This document shows, piece after piece, positions 8,872 through 17,727 of a DNA stretch of 32,837 nt (positions are counted from its first letter, which is position 1; every line of letters starts with the position of its first letter). Both the position numbers and the translations under genes were made by a program. The stretch comes from Acidimicrobiia bacterium UBA4744 (GTDB lineage Bacteria > Actinomycetota > Acidimicrobiia > Spongiisociales > UBA4744). Below the pieces are notes generated by a model. It saw only the letters and a program-made list of their open reading frames with translations. It did not search any database and was not told the DNA's origin. The stretch spans positions 371 through 33,207 of the forward strand of contig DHIO01000008.1 in the NCBI GenBank assembly GCA_002403855.1, written 5' to 3'.

Positions 8872-10632
8872 TCACATCCTGTCCGGGACCTCGATCCCGA
8901 GTAGATCAAGCAACAGGATGAGCTCCTTCAAGGTCAGGTCGACCAGGGTCAACCAGGACGCCTGCCGCGCCGGGTCTTCTTCCCGAAGTATGTGGCACTC
9001 CTCGTAGAAGCGGTTGAATTGCGTGGCCAGGTCGTAGGCATACTCGGCAATGTGGTTGGGGGCCCGTAGCTCAAAGGCCCGTTCGATGACCTCGGGCAGT
9101 CGAGCTAGGACGAGCATGAGGTTGCGTTCCGTCTCGAACCCGGCCGGCACCAGTGAGCCTCGAGACAGTCCGGCCTCTTCGGCATTGCGCATGATCGACT
9201 TGATCCGGACGGCTGAATACTGCAGGTAGGGCCCGGTCTTTCCCTCGAAGGATGCGAAGCGGTCCAGGTCGAAGAGGTAGTTGGAGGTCCGGTGGTTACT
9301 CAGATCGCCGAATTTCAGCGCCGCGAGGCCCACTTTCCTGGCTATCTCGGCTCGCTCGTCGTCCGGATAGTCCTGGGCGATGTCGGCTTCGGAGAGCCGG
9401 ATCTGGGCAGCTTCGGTAACCATGGAGATCAGATCGCGTAGCTTCAGGACCCCGCCCTTGCGGGTCTGGAACGGTTTGCCGTCGGGGCCGTTCATCGTTC
9501 CGAATTTGATGTGTTCCAACCCGATGTCGACCGGCGCAATGCCACCCCGTCGAGCGGCCCTGAATACCTGCTCGAAGTGAAACGACTGGCGGGCGTCTAC
9601 CACGTACAGGAGGAGTTGGCGGCGCAAGTCATCCACCCGTTCTTCGATGGTGGCCAGGTCTGTGGTCGAATACAGAAAACCGCCGTCCGACTTGGCCACC
9701 AGGAACGGAGGCATGTCACCCTTGTCGTCCGGTTCGTCGATGCCGATCACCCGGGCACCTTCGCTCTCTTCAACGACTCCGGCCCGGTCGAGCCGTTCGA
9801 TCATGGGTTCGATACGATCGTGAACGGTGGATTCCCCGTTCCAGAGGTCGAATTCGACACCCAGGCTGGCGAAGTCGCGCCGGTGGGCAGCCATCGAGAT
9901 GTCGTGCAGTTGCTGCCAGAGGGCCCTGTATCCAGGCCGGCCCTGCTGGAGTTCAAATGTGGCGATCCGGGCCCGTTCTGCTTCCTCCGCGTCCTCCGCG
10001 CAACGCGCCGAGACCAGCGGGTACATGGCTTCGAGGTCGTCGAGGGTGAGGCTGAGGGTCGGATACGCTCCCACGTAGTCCGGATCGAAGAACGGAAGCT
10101 CCGGGTCGCGGCGGGCGATCTCGATGATGAGCATGCCCATCTGGGTCCCCCAGTCTCCGAAGTGGGCATCGCCCAGTGTGTCGTGGCCGAGGAATCGCGC
10201 GATGCGCTTGAGTGAATCTCCGATGATGGTGGCCCGGAGGTGCCCGACGTGCATTTCCTTGGCGACATTGGGTCCGCCGTAGTCCACCAGCACCCTCGAG
10301 GCAGGGATCTCCGGCACCCCCAGCCGGGGATCGTCGGCAACCAGTTGCAGTTCCCCGGCGAGGAAATCATCGGTCAGGCTGATGTTGATGAAGCCCGGCC
10401 CGGCCAGAGAAACAGCTCCGAATCGACCGTCGCGCTGCACGCGATCAACGATGTCCTGCGCAATCTCCCGGGGTGGCCGTCCGGCTATCTTGGCGGCGGG
10501 CAGCGCTCCGTTGCACTGGAACTGCCCGAGATCGGGCCGCTGAGAGACAACCACGGCGCCAAATGCCGGGTCGAGGCCGGCCTGCTCGAAGGCAATACCG
10601 AAGATTCGACTGAGATCGTTGAGTAGGGACAT
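8872..10632 (-). CDS. argS: Arginyl-tRNA synthetase
   Basis: ArgS (586 aa) charges tRNA-Arg with arginine using ATP. The order of parts is standard: an N-terminal tRNA-recognition domain ending in GPGFINISL, the class I catalytic domain with PNVAKEMHVGHLRATIIGDS (HIGH-type HVGH at residues 128-131), the GTMNGPDGKPFQTRKGGV segment in the KMSKS-like position, and the C-terminal DALR anticodon-binding helical domain ending in LLDLLGIEVPDRM. The frame is open for 69 codons further upstream. The ATG at 10632 is chosen because MSLLNDLSRIF matches the family N terminus. A -10-like TATCCT lies at 10659-10664. The gene is divergent from the following ABC operon. Confidence 0.95.
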   Translation of the reverse strand: MSLLNDLSRIFGIAFEQAGLDPAFGAVVVSQRPDLGQFQCNGALPAAKIAGRPPREIAQDIVDRVQRDGRFGAVSLAGPGFINISLTDDFLAGELQLVADDPRLGVPEIPASRVLVDYGGPNVAKEMHVGHLRATIIGDSLKRIARFLGHDTLGDAHFGDWGTQMGMLIIEIARRDPELPFFDPDYVGAYPTLSLTLDDLEAMYPLVSARCAEDAEEAERARIATFELQQGRPGYRALWQQLHDISMAAHRRDFASLGVEFDLWNGESTVHDRIEPMIERLDRAGVVEESEGARVIGIDEPDDKGDMPPFLVAKSDGGFLYSTTDLATIEERVDDLRRQLLLYVVDARQSFHFEQVFRAARRGGIAPVDIGLEHIKFGTMNGPDGKPFQTRKGGVLKLRDLISMVTEAAQIRLSEADIAQDYPDDERAEIARKVGLAALKFGDLSNHRTSNYLFDLDRFASFEGKTGPYLQYSAVRIKSIMRNAEEAGLSRGSLVPAGFETERNLMLVLARLPEVIERAFELRAPNHIAEYAYDLATQFNRFYEECHILREEDPARQASWLTLVDLTLKELILLLDLLGIEVPDRM

Positions 10633-10744
10633 GGACTGCCGTTGTCGGGACCGCCTGCAGGATAGGCTGCCGTTGCGCTCCACAGGTCGATGGCGGTCAA
10701 CGCCGGTCTCGTGGTTGCATGGAGGATTCGACGGAAGAGAGCTA

Positions 10745-11701
10745 ATGCCCGAAACCACGCTTCGTCGGTTGGTCGTCACCCTCACGGCTGTCGCGGTATT
10801 GGGTGCGTGCGCCGATGGCGCCGAAAGTGGATCGATCACCCTCTACACCTCGGTGACCCAGAACACGGTAGACGCCGTGATCGAGTCATTCCCGGTCGAG
10901 GGAGTCGACGTCGAGGTCTTTCGGGCTCCGACCGGTGAACTCAACGCCAGGATTGCCGCCGAACGGCGCGAAGGTGGCATTCAGGCAGACGTGCTGTGGC
11001 TCACGGACCCGCTGTCGATGCAGCAATACGACGCGGACGGGCTTCTGTGGGACTTCACCCCCGCCGAGGTCGATCAGATTCCGGCCGAGTTTCGCTCGGA
11101 TCGTTTCTGGGGGACTCGCCTGCTGTCGATGATCATCGTCCAGCAAGCCGGTCTGGACCCCGGGCTGCGCGGATGGGATGACCTCGCCGATCCCGACTAT
11201 GCTCCCGTAGCCTTTCCCGACCCCGGTTTCGCGGGTTCGGCCCTGGGCGCCATGGCCTACCTGGTCATGGCCGACGGCTACGGTTTCTACGAACGTTTGG
11301 CAACCAGCGGAGGCGTCCAGGTCAACTCTCCCGGCGACGTCGTGACCGGGGTGGCCGAAGGTCGGTTCTCCGCAGGTATGACCCTGGCCTTCTCAGCCCG
11401 GGGGGCGATCGACAAGGGGTCCCCGATCGAGATCGTGTGGCCCGAACCGGGTGCCATAGTGCTGTACAGCCCGATTGCCGTCTTCGCTTCTGCCGCCGAG
11501 CCGGAGAAGGCCGAAGAATTCGTCGACTTCGTGCTTTCTCGAGATGGGCAGGAGGCCATTGCCGAAACGGGATGGCAACCCGTGCGGGACGACGTGGCCT
11601 GGGATTTCGAGGTTGGGCCGATCGTCACTCCCTCCTGGCCGGAGGTGTTCGACCGGCAGGATGAGCTGCTGAACGACTACCGGGAGATCTTTGGTGGCTG
11701 A
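10745..11701 (+). CDS. ABC transporter substrate-binding lipoprotein, ferric-iron-type family
   Basis: The 318-aa protein is the extracytoplasmic receptor of the importer encoded by the next two genes. A signal peptide ends in a lipobox (VLGAC, Cys22), so it should be a membrane-anchored lipoprotein. The ITLYTSVTQNTVDAVIESF start, TGELNARIAAER, QADVLWLTDPLSM and VWPEPGAIVLYSPIAVFA blocks are those of the FbpA/phosphonate-type periplasmic-binding family. The adjacent tyrosine pair that binds iron in classical FbpA is not evident in the C-terminal lobe, so iron is not a safe assignment; 2-aminoethylphosphonate, polyamine or another ligand is possible. The ATG at 10745 follows GGAAGAG. The open frame upstream overlaps argS regulatory sequence and is not used. 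Confidence 0.85.
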   Translation: MPETTLRRLVVTLTAVAVLGACADGAESGSITLYTSVTQNTVDAVIESFPVEGVDVEVFRAPTGELNARIAAERREGGIQADVLWLTDPLSMQQYDADGLLWDFTPAEVDQIPAEFRSDRFWGTRLLSMIIVQQAGLDPGLRGWDDLADPDYAPVAFPDPGFAGSALGAMAYLVMADGYGFYERLATSGGVQVNSPGDVVTGVAEGRFSAGMTLAFSARGAIDKGSPIEIVWPEPGAIVLYSPIAVFASAAEPEKAEEFVDFVLSRDGQEAIAETGWQPVRDDVAWDFEVGPIVTPSWPEVFDRQDELLNDYREIFGG

Positions 11702-13331
11702 GCGCAGAATCGGGATGTCGCGGCGTTTCCGCTGGTCGACTGCAAGCGTCTGGGCTGCAGGCATCCTGCTGGTGCTGCTCGTCCTGGTCCCGCTCTTCGA
11801 GCTCTTTCGGGGAGCCATCGGTGAGGGCTGGGCAACCGCCGGCGATTCGCTCGCCGGGTCCGGCGGTGTGGTGGTCAACACACTCGGGACGGGTGCCGGC
11901 GCCACCGTCCTCGCCGTCCTCGCCGGCACCGCCGCAGCTTTCATCACCGAGCGGGTGCGCGTTCCGGCTCGCAACTGGCTGAGGTTCGGAGTGCTGCTGC
12001 CCTTGGTGATCCCACCGTTTGTTTCGGCACTGAGCTGGACGCAGGCCTACGGTCCGGGCGGTCTTTCCGACGATGCTCTGGGAATCGCTCTCCCGGGTCT
12101 GTTCGGGGGGGCGGGGGTGGTTGCCGTCATCGCCGTCAACGCAGCGCCGCTGGTGTATCTGATCGTCGGGGCCGGTCTGGCGACCCGAGTAGCTCCAGAT
12201 CTCGAACGGGCCGCCCGTGCCTCCGGGTCGACCGCCTGGGAGGCGTTCCGAGAGGTCACGCTCCCGCTGCTGCGTCCCGCGCTCTTGGGCGCAGCCGCAT
12301 TGGCCTTCGTGGTGGCAGTGAACTCGTTCGGGATACCGGCGCTGCTCGGATTGCCGGCGGGATTCGGGACGATGACCACGCGCATATACCAGGACTTGGC
12401 TCGCTCTTCGGCTCCGGCGGCGTTCACCAGAGTGCTCGTCCTGGCCGCGGCTCTCGTGGTGGTGACGGTCACGGTCGTGACGGTCGCCGATCGGCGCTTC
12501 GGACTGGCCCGGACCGTCGTGCGCACGGCCGGGCCGGTAGGGGGAGTGGCAACCCCCGGGAGGAAGAGCTGGTGGCCGGCACTCGGGCTGTGGGTGTATG
12601 TGGCCGTCACCGCTTTGATCCCACTGGTGGCGCTGGTACTCGGATCGCTGACCAGGGCGGTGGGGCTGTCTCCGGTCCCTGCCAACTGGACGCTGGCCAA
12701 CTTCCGCGAAGCCCTGGCCGGGAGTTACGGGGCGGCGCTCGGCCGCAGCTTGGCGCTGGCTGCGGTTGCGGCAACTCTGGTGGTTTTGCTGGGTGGCCTG
12801 GCTGCTTCCCTCGTTCGGCGCCGGGCGGGCCGCCCGATCGGAACCGCTGCCATTCTCACCTTTGCCGTGCCCGGGTCGGCGCTGGCCGTGGCCGTACTCC
12901 TCGCCTACGGCCCCTGGCTGCGGGACACACTCATGATCATCCTGGTCGCCTACCTGGCCAAGTTCTGGGCCCTCGGGCACCGGTCTATCGCCGGGTCGAC
13001 TGATGCGATTCCTCCGGATCTCTACCGTGCGGCCCGCGGCAGCGGCGCAGGTCCTGCAACCGCCCTGGGGACCGTGATCGTCCCTCTCTTGCGACCGGCG
13101 ATCACCGTGGCCTGGGCCGTCGTCTTCCTGTTTGCCTTCCACGAGTTGACCATGTCTGCTCTTCTGTACGGGCCGGGCAGCGAGACGCTGGCCGTGGTCA
13201 TCTTGAACCTCAGGCAACTCGGGGATGTCACCGTCACCTCCGCCATGGCGGTGATCCTCGTCGTGCTGGTCCTGGTGGCGTTTGTGCCCGTGGTGGTGAT
13301 TCGGAGGATTGCCGGGGAGGCTTCGCCATGA
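11694..13331 (+). CDS. ABC transporter permease, fused two-domain (FbpB/ThiP type)
   Basis: The 545-aa inner-membrane protein contains two binding-protein-dependent permease domains in one chain, each with an EAA loop that contacts the ATPase: AARASGSTAWEAFREVTLPLLRP in the first half and AARGSGAGPATALGTVIVPLLRP in the second. About 12 hydrophobic segments are visible. The fusion makes a homodimer partner unnecessary and is typical of iron(III) and thiamine importers. The GTG at 11694 is chosen: GGGAG at 11682-11686 is 7 bases upstream, and the start overlaps the end of the binding-protein gene by 8 bases. A TTG three bases earlier is an alternative. The stop overlaps the ATPase start (ATGA). 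Confidence 0.9.
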   Translation: MAERRIGMSRRFRWSTASVWAAGILLVLLVLVPLFELFRGAIGEGWATAGDSLAGSGGVVVNTLGTGAGATVLAVLAGTAAAFITERVRVPARNWLRFGVLLPLVIPPFVSALSWTQAYGPGGLSDDALGIALPGLFGGAGVVAVIAVNAAPLVYLIVGAGLATRVAPDLERAARASGSTAWEAFREVTLPLLRPALLGAAALAFVVAVNSFGIPALLGLPAGFGTMTTRIYQDLARSSAPAAFTRVLVLAAALVVVTVTVVTVADRRFGLARTVVRTAGPVGGVATPGRKSWWPALGLWVYVAVTALIPLVALVLGSLTRAVGLSPVPANWTLANFREALAGSYGAALGRSLALAAVAATLVVLLGGLAASLVRRRAGRPIGTAAILTFAVPGSALAVAVLLAYGPWLRDTLMIILVAYLAKFWALGHRSIAGSTDAIPPDLYRAARGSGAGPATALGTVIVPLLRPAITVAWAVVFLFAFHELTMSALLYGPGSETLAVVILNLRQLGDVTVTSAMAVILVVLVLVAFVPVVVIRRIAGEASP

Positions 13332-14386
13332 CCTTTCCGCTCGAGTGCCGCGGAGTCTCCATAGCCTACGAGGCGGAATCCGTTCTGCGGGCCCTCGACC
13401 TCGAGGTTGGCGACGAAGAGGTGCTGGCCGTGCTCGGGCCATCCGGTTCGGGGAAGACGACCTTGTTGTATGCAGTGGCAGGCTTCGTCGAACTGGCCGG
13501 CGGAGAGATCTCCATAGGTGGCCGGATCGTGGCCACGGCTCACGGTCAGGACCCACCCGAAGAACGCGATGTGGGCTTCGTGTTCCAGCATTACGCACTG
13601 TGGCCCCATCTCGATGCGCTGGACACGGTCGCTTATCCGCTTCGTCGTCGGGGACTGGACGGGGATGGAGCCGCCTCCCAGGCTCGAGACCTCTTGGAGA
13701 GGATGGGTATCGCCCACCTTGCTCACCGGAAACCGGCCGAGCTTTCGGGCGGACAGCAGCAACGGGTCGGAATAGCCAGGGCATTGGCCGGGCGTCCGGC
13801 TCTGTATCTCCTGGATGAGCCGACGGCACATCTCGACACGCCCCTCCGGGTGGCGTTGCAGGAGGAGTTGGCGGAACAGCGGCAAGAATCCGGGGCTGCG
13901 GCCGTCTACGCCACCCACGATTCCGGCGAAGCGTTGGCCATCGCCGATCGAATCGCCTTGCTACGCGATGGGCGTGTCGTCCAGGTTGGCTCTCCGGAAG
14001 CGATCTATGCCAAACCGAATGACGTGTGGGCGGCCCGGCTCACCGGACCGGCTTCGATCCTCGATGTCGAAGTTGCTCGAGCGGGTCGGCGAGAGAGCGT
14101 CCTGCGCTGCGACGGAAGAACCGTGAAGGTGAGGGGAGCGGTGCCCGACTCCGGCCGGGCGTCCGTACTCGTTCGTCCCGACTGGGCAGAGTTGGGCGGC
14201 GACCTTCCCGGCCGGGTAGCGCAGGTCTGGTACCGCGGTCCCTACACGGACTACCGGCTCGAGACCGCCGTCGGACTCGTCGAGATACGCAGGGACGGCC
14301 CGCCCGTCGCCCGGCCTGGGGAGCGGGTCGATTGGTGCCTCCGGCGGGTCTGGGCGATCCCCGATGGTGCACCCGAAGAGTCTTGA
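13328..14386 (+). CDS. ABC transporter ATP-binding protein, FbpC/PotA type
   Basis: The 352-aa ATPase powers the importer of the two preceding genes. It has Walker A GPSGSGKTT (residues 37-45), the Q-loop VFQHYALWPHLDALDTV, the signature LSGGQQQRVGIARAL, Walker B LYLLDEPTAHLD and the switch histidine in YATHDSGEALAIADRI. After about residue 235 comes a TOBE-like beta domain (VLVRPDWAELGG), the regulatory or mechanical extension of this subfamily. The ATG at 13328 overlaps the permease stop. Length fits the family. The ligand follows from the binding protein and stays undefined. Confidence 0.92.
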   Translation: MTFPLECRGVSIAYEAESVLRALDLEVGDEEVLAVLGPSGSGKTTLLYAVAGFVELAGGEISIGGRIVATAHGQDPPEERDVGFVFQHYALWPHLDALDTVAYPLRRRGLDGDGAASQARDLLERMGIAHLAHRKPAELSGGQQQRVGIARALAGRPALYLLDEPTAHLDTPLRVALQEELAEQRQESGAAAVYATHDSGEALAIADRIALLRDGRVVQVGSPEAIYAKPNDVWAARLTGPASILDVEVARAGRRESVLRCDGRTVKVRGAVPDSGRASVLVRPDWAELGGDLPGRVAQVWYRGPYTDYRLETAVGLVEIRRDGPPVARPGERVDWCLRRVWAIPDGAPEES

Positions 14387-14456
14387 GATCGGAGCTTCGG
14401 AGACCTGCCGGTTGCCCAACGCCCGACGCCGTATGCCGGTCGGGTCGCCTTCGGGC

Positions 14457-15245
14457 TCAGCCCAACACTTGTGCCGGTCCCGGGTGAGCGAGGCGGAGGT
14501 TGGTGATCTCCAACTGCCGGGCATTGAACCGCTTCAGGTTGGCCAGCGTTCTCTCGCCCAACCGGTCACAGACCCAGTTCCAGTGCAACGCCACCCAATC
14601 ACCCTTTTCGAGATCGTCGACGAACCCTGCACCGTCTATCGACCGGACCACCGATTCGGCGACCGGCGGACCGAGCGACAGTGATCGCCCGTCCCATTGC
14701 AGTGGTTGCGAGTCGACCACCACCTGGTCCCCGTTGGATCTCACGACCCGGCCCCAGCGGATTCGACACCGGTCGAGGATGCGGAGAGGATGGTCGCCGT
14801 GGTCGGAGCCGAGCAACCCGACCCACGGGTAGATGCCGAACACGTGGAAGGCATGGTGGGGCACGACGCCGGTGGGTATCGCTTCGGCGAGGTATCCCCA
14901 GTCGGATCCCGCTCGGGGCCGGAACCGGTCGAGCAGCGAGTCCCCGAAGAGCTTGAAGTCGATCCGATCGAGCAGATCGTTTCCGATCCAGTAGGCCTCC
15001 ACCACCCGGCGGTCGAGCGGATCCGGGATTCCGGTCGTGGCAGCGATGAACTGGAGGTACGGCCAGGCGCCCTCGAACCCCCGGGCGAGGTCGACCAGTC
15101 CGCCGTCGACCACTCCCGACGAGCCGTATTCGAGCAGCGTCTGGTGCTGGGGCGGTCCGCAGTAGCCGCGCTCATTGGGCGGGTAGGCGTAGCGGGCGAA
15201 GAGAATTGGCCCGGGGGTGCCGGCAGTGCCTGGTTGGTGGGTCAT
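14457..15245 (-). CDS. DUF6390-like protein
   Basis: The 262-aa product matches what I remember of the actinobacterial DUF6390 family, with the N-terminal LFARYAYPPNERGYCGPPQH signature, a FEGAWPYLQFIAA segment, RVVEAYWIGNDLL, and a C-terminal block ending in LHWNWVCDRLGERTLANLKRFNARQLEITN. Function is not established. Recalled but unchecked genomic context places such genes near NiFe-hydrogenase genes. Here it is divergent from a hypC-like gene 93 bases away, which fits that link. The ATG at 15245 is preceded by GAAAGG at a 5-base spacing, and by a -10-like TACGAT at 15272-15277. No membrane segment or signal peptide is seen. Confidence 0.75.
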   Translation of the reverse strand: MTHQPGTAGTPGPILFARYAYPPNERGYCGPPQHQTLLEYGSSGVVDGGLVDLARGFEGAWPYLQFIAATTGIPDPLDRRVVEAYWIGNDLLDRIDFKLFGDSLLDRFRPRAGSDWGYLAEAIPTGVVPHHAFHVFGIYPWVGLLGSDHGDHPLRILDRCRIRWGRVVRSNGDQVVVDSQPLQWDGRSLSLGPPVAESVVRSIDGAGFVDDLEKGDWVALHWNWVCDRLGERTLANLKRFNARQLEITNLRLAHPGPAQVLG

Positions 15246-15302
15246 CGGTACCTTTCGCCCCTGCCTGCGCCATCGTACCTGGAGGCTGTTCCTGGTGATG
15301 GG

Positions 15303-15308
15303 TAGGCT
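15303..15308 (+). promoter_or_regulatory. Candidate -10 element of the hypC-like gene (TAGGCT)
   Basis: TAGGCT lies about 30 bases before the ATG at 15339, leaving room for the AAGAGGAG ribosome-binding site at 15324-15331. No good -35 is visible. The opposite strand carries the TACGAT of the divergent DUF6390-like gene nearby. Confidence 0.35.
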
Positions 15309-15338
15309 TAGGGTTCAGCGTCGAAGAGGAGCAGGCTG

Positions 15339-15566
15339 ATGTGTCTCGGCTCGGTCGGGAGGGTCCTCCGCACATGGGATGAGGGCGGCGTCCCGATGGC
15401 CGAGGTCGACTTCGGTTTGCGCGTCGACACGGCTTGTCTTCTCTACCACCCGGAGGTGACGGTCGATGCCGCCGTGTTGGTGCATATGGGGTTCGTCATG
15501 GAGGAACTGGACGACGAGCGAGCCAGCGACGCCCTCGCACTTCGCAAGGAGATCGCGGGGGAGTAG
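15339..15566 (+). CDS. HypC/HupF-family hydrogenase-maturation chaperone-like protein
   Basis: The 75-aa product has the HypC fold signature: an N-terminal Met-Cys (MCLGSVGRV, essential Cys2), a central AEVDFG strand, and the C-terminal VLVHMGFVMEELDDERASDAL helix. HypC chaperones bind HypD and the hydrogenase large subunit and deliver the Fe(CN)2CO unit. The proline normally found at position 6 (MCLAIPG in many members) is replaced by valine. A strong AAGAGGAG ribosome-binding site lies 7 bases before the ATG. No hydrogenase subunit or other hyp gene occurs in this window, so the target protein is unknown. The neighbour is the divergent DUF6390-like gene. Confidence 0.85.
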   Translation: MCLGSVGRVLRTWDEGGVPMAEVDFGLRVDTACLLYHPEVTVDAAVLVHMGFVMEELDDERASDALALRKEIAGE

Positions 15567-15685
15567 CTCGCTCGGCTCGCCACTATCAGTTGCCCGTATT
15601 CAGGTTTCCAGCCTTCGGTAGCCCGCTCACCCGTGACGTCGTTGTCGGCTGGTGACCCGCCGATCCCCCCCGGGACAACGCAGAA

Positions 15686-17716
15686 CTAGTAGTCGATCAG
15701 CTTCAGGGCGTGTTCCACGATGCCTTCAATGTTGGGCATCACCATCGCCTCCAACTCGGAGGCGAACGGGAAGGTCGGCACGTCGGGCGTGGCGTAGCGC
15801 CGCACCGGGGCGTCCAACAACTCGAAGCCCTTGTCAGAGGCCTGGGCGGCTACCTCCGCTCCGAAGCCGAGGAACTCGTTGTCCTCGTGAACGATGAGGA
15901 GCCGACCCGTCTTCTCGAGCGAAGCCTCCACCGTGGGCCAATCGAACGGCTTGAGCGAACGAAGGTCGATGACCTCGGCCGATACGCCTTGTTCGGCCAG
16001 GAGACCGGCGGCCTCGATGGAGAAGAAGGACATGGTCCCGTATGCCACGATGGTGAGATGACTGCCTGTCCGCCGTATGGCCGCTTTGCCGAGCGGCACC
16101 CGGTACTGACCCGATGGATAAGGCCCCTTGGCCAGGCGGTAGAGCTTCTTGGGCTCGAGGAACAGCACCGGATCCGGATCCTCCACGGCCGACACCAGCA
16201 AACCTTTGGCATCCGCCGGTGTCGAAGGTACGACTACCTTCAGACCCGGGACGTGCGCGTAGAACGCCTCTATCGACTGCGAGTGGTACAGGGCTCCGTG
16301 AATGCCTCCCCCGTAGGGCGCCCGAATCACCATCGGGCACTTCCAGTCGCCGTTGGTGCGATAGTGCACGCGGGCCACTTCGGAGACGATCTGATCGAAA
16401 GCGGGGTGGATGAAGTCGGCGAACTGGATCTCGCATATGGGGAGCTTGCCGGCCGCGGCCATTCCCACGCCGATACCGACAATCAGCGATTCGGCCAGCG
16501 GTGTGTTGAAACAGCGATCCTTGCCGAACGCTTCCGTGATGCCCTTGGTTGCTTTGAAGGCTCCGCCTTTCGGGTCGGCTACGTCTTCACCGAAGAGCAC
16601 GGCCTCGGGATGGGCCGCCATCACTTCATGCAGCGTCTGGTTGATGGAGGTGATGATGTTGACCTCTTCGCCCGTCGGTTCGACTTCGACGCCGGTGACG
16701 GGTTCACTCGGCGTGATGGGCTGTGCGTACACCCGGTCGAGGGGGTCGTCGCCGGGTGGAGACCCTTCCGCCTGCTTCACCGCTTCGGCCAACTCGTCGG
16801 CAATCTCCGCCTCCATCTGCTCCTCGAGTGTTTCACTCAGCAATCTGGTCTCGATGAGGTACTGCTTGAGGAGAATGAGGGGGTCGCGGCGACGCCAGGC
16901 CTCGACCTCCTCGCGGCTGCGATACAGCTTGTCGTCGTCCTCGGAGGTGTGGGCGTAGTAGCGATAGGTCTTCGCTTCGATCAGGGTGGGTCCTTCTCCC
17001 CTCCGGGCTCGGGCAACGGCGTCCCCGGCAATGGCGTACATGGCCAGCGGGTCGTTGCCGTCGACCGCCACGCCGTGCATGCCGTAACCCAGCGCCCGGT
17101 CTGCAACTTGGCCGGCCACTTCCTCGGCAACCGGCACGGAGATGGCGTACTGGTTGTTCTCGATAACGACGATCAACGGCAGCCGGTGGATGCCTGCGAA
17201 GTTCATAGCCTCATGCCAGTCGCCCTCAGACGTCGAGCCCTCACCCCCGTAGACGATCACCACGCCCGAACCACCGTCCTTCTGGATCGCAAAGGCGATT
17301 CCCGCCGCGTGCGGGTACTGGGTAGCGATAGGAGAGGAGTGTGAGAAGATGCGGCGTTCCCGAAGTGACCAGTGGTTCGGCATCTGTCGGCCACCGCTGG
17401 TCGGGTCCGACTTCCTCGAGAAGACCGCAAGGAAGATGTCGAGGGGGCGGACACCCCAGCCCAGCACGACGCCGACGTCGCGGTAGTAGGGGAGACACCA
17501 GTCGACATCCGGGTCCATGGCCAGGACGCTCGCGACCTGCGCGCCCTCATGTCCCGATGACGACACCACGAATGGGGCGCGACCCTGCCGGTTGAGTGCC
17601 CACATCCGATCGTCGACCCGCCGGGCTTCGAGCATCGTCCGGTACATGGCCACTACCTGCTCGTCGGACAGACCCAGATCGAGGTGGTTCTCCTTCAGCT
17701 CGGCTACTACCTCCAC
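15686..17716 (-). CDS. 2-oxoacid dehydrogenase E1, fused alpha and beta subunits (branched-chain type)
   Basis: This 676-aa protein joins both halves of a thiamine-diphosphate-dependent 2-oxoacid decarboxylase, which feeds acyl groups to a lipoyl E2. Residues 1 to about 320 are E1-alpha: SSSGHEGAQVASVLAM, SDPTSGGRQMPNHW, the ThDP/Mg motif from GGEGSTSEGDWHEAMNF near 153 to ENNQYAIS near 185, and a YRYYAHTSEDDDKLYRS loop. A charged linker leads to E1-beta from about 350: LFGEDVADPKGGAFKAT, FNTPLAESLIVGIGVGMA, EIQFADFIHPAFDQI and RAPYGGGIHG. It follows the amino-acid dehydrogenase gene by a few bases, pointing to valine/leucine/isoleucine degradation. The GTG at 17716 has GAGGGG 7 bases upstream; a GTG at 17722 is the alternative. 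No E2 or E3 gene lies nearby. Confidence 0.9.
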   Translation of the reverse strand: MEVVAELKENHLDLGLSDEQVVAMYRTMLEARRVDDRMWALNRQGRAPFVVSSSGHEGAQVASVLAMDPDVDWCLPYYRDVGVVLGWGVRPLDIFLAVFSRKSDPTSGGRQMPNHWSLRERRIFSHSSPIATQYPHAAGIAFAIQKDGGSGVVIVYGGEGSTSEGDWHEAMNFAGIHRLPLIVVIENNQYAISVPVAEEVAGQVADRALGYGMHGVAVDGNDPLAMYAIAGDAVARARRGEGPTLIEAKTYRYYAHTSEDDDKLYRSREEVEAWRRRDPLILLKQYLIETRLLSETLEEQMEAEIADELAEAVKQAEGSPPGDDPLDRVYAQPITPSEPVTGVEVEPTGEEVNIITSINQTLHEVMAAHPEAVLFGEDVADPKGGAFKATKGITEAFGKDRCFNTPLAESLIVGIGVGMAAAGKLPICEIQFADFIHPAFDQIVSEVARVHYRTNGDWKCPMVIRAPYGGGIHGALYHSQSIEAFYAHVPGLKVVVPSTPADAKGLLVSAVEDPDPVLFLEPKKLYRLAKGPYPSGQYRVPLGKAAIRRTGSHLTIVAYGTMSFFSIEAAGLLAEQGVSAEVIDLRSLKPFDWPTVEASLEKTGRLLIVHEDNEFLGFGAEVAAQASDKGFELLDAPVRRYATPDVPTFPFASELEAMVMPNIEGIVEHALKLIDY

Positions 17717-17727
17717 TCCCACTCCCC

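Noticed and set aside
9511..10215. Plus-strand frame opposite argS
   Set aside because: It is antisense to a complete arginyl-tRNA synthetase and has no recognisable domain.
11625..13829. Long minus-strand open frame (734 codons) opposite the ABC permease
   Set aside because: It covers three genes on the opposite strand with clear family features and has low-complexity arginine/glycine/proline composition typical of a GC-rich shadow frame.
14457..15566. Complete hydrogenase cluster
   Set aside because: Only a HypC-like gene and a DUF6390-like gene are present; no large or small subunit motif was found on either strand in this window.
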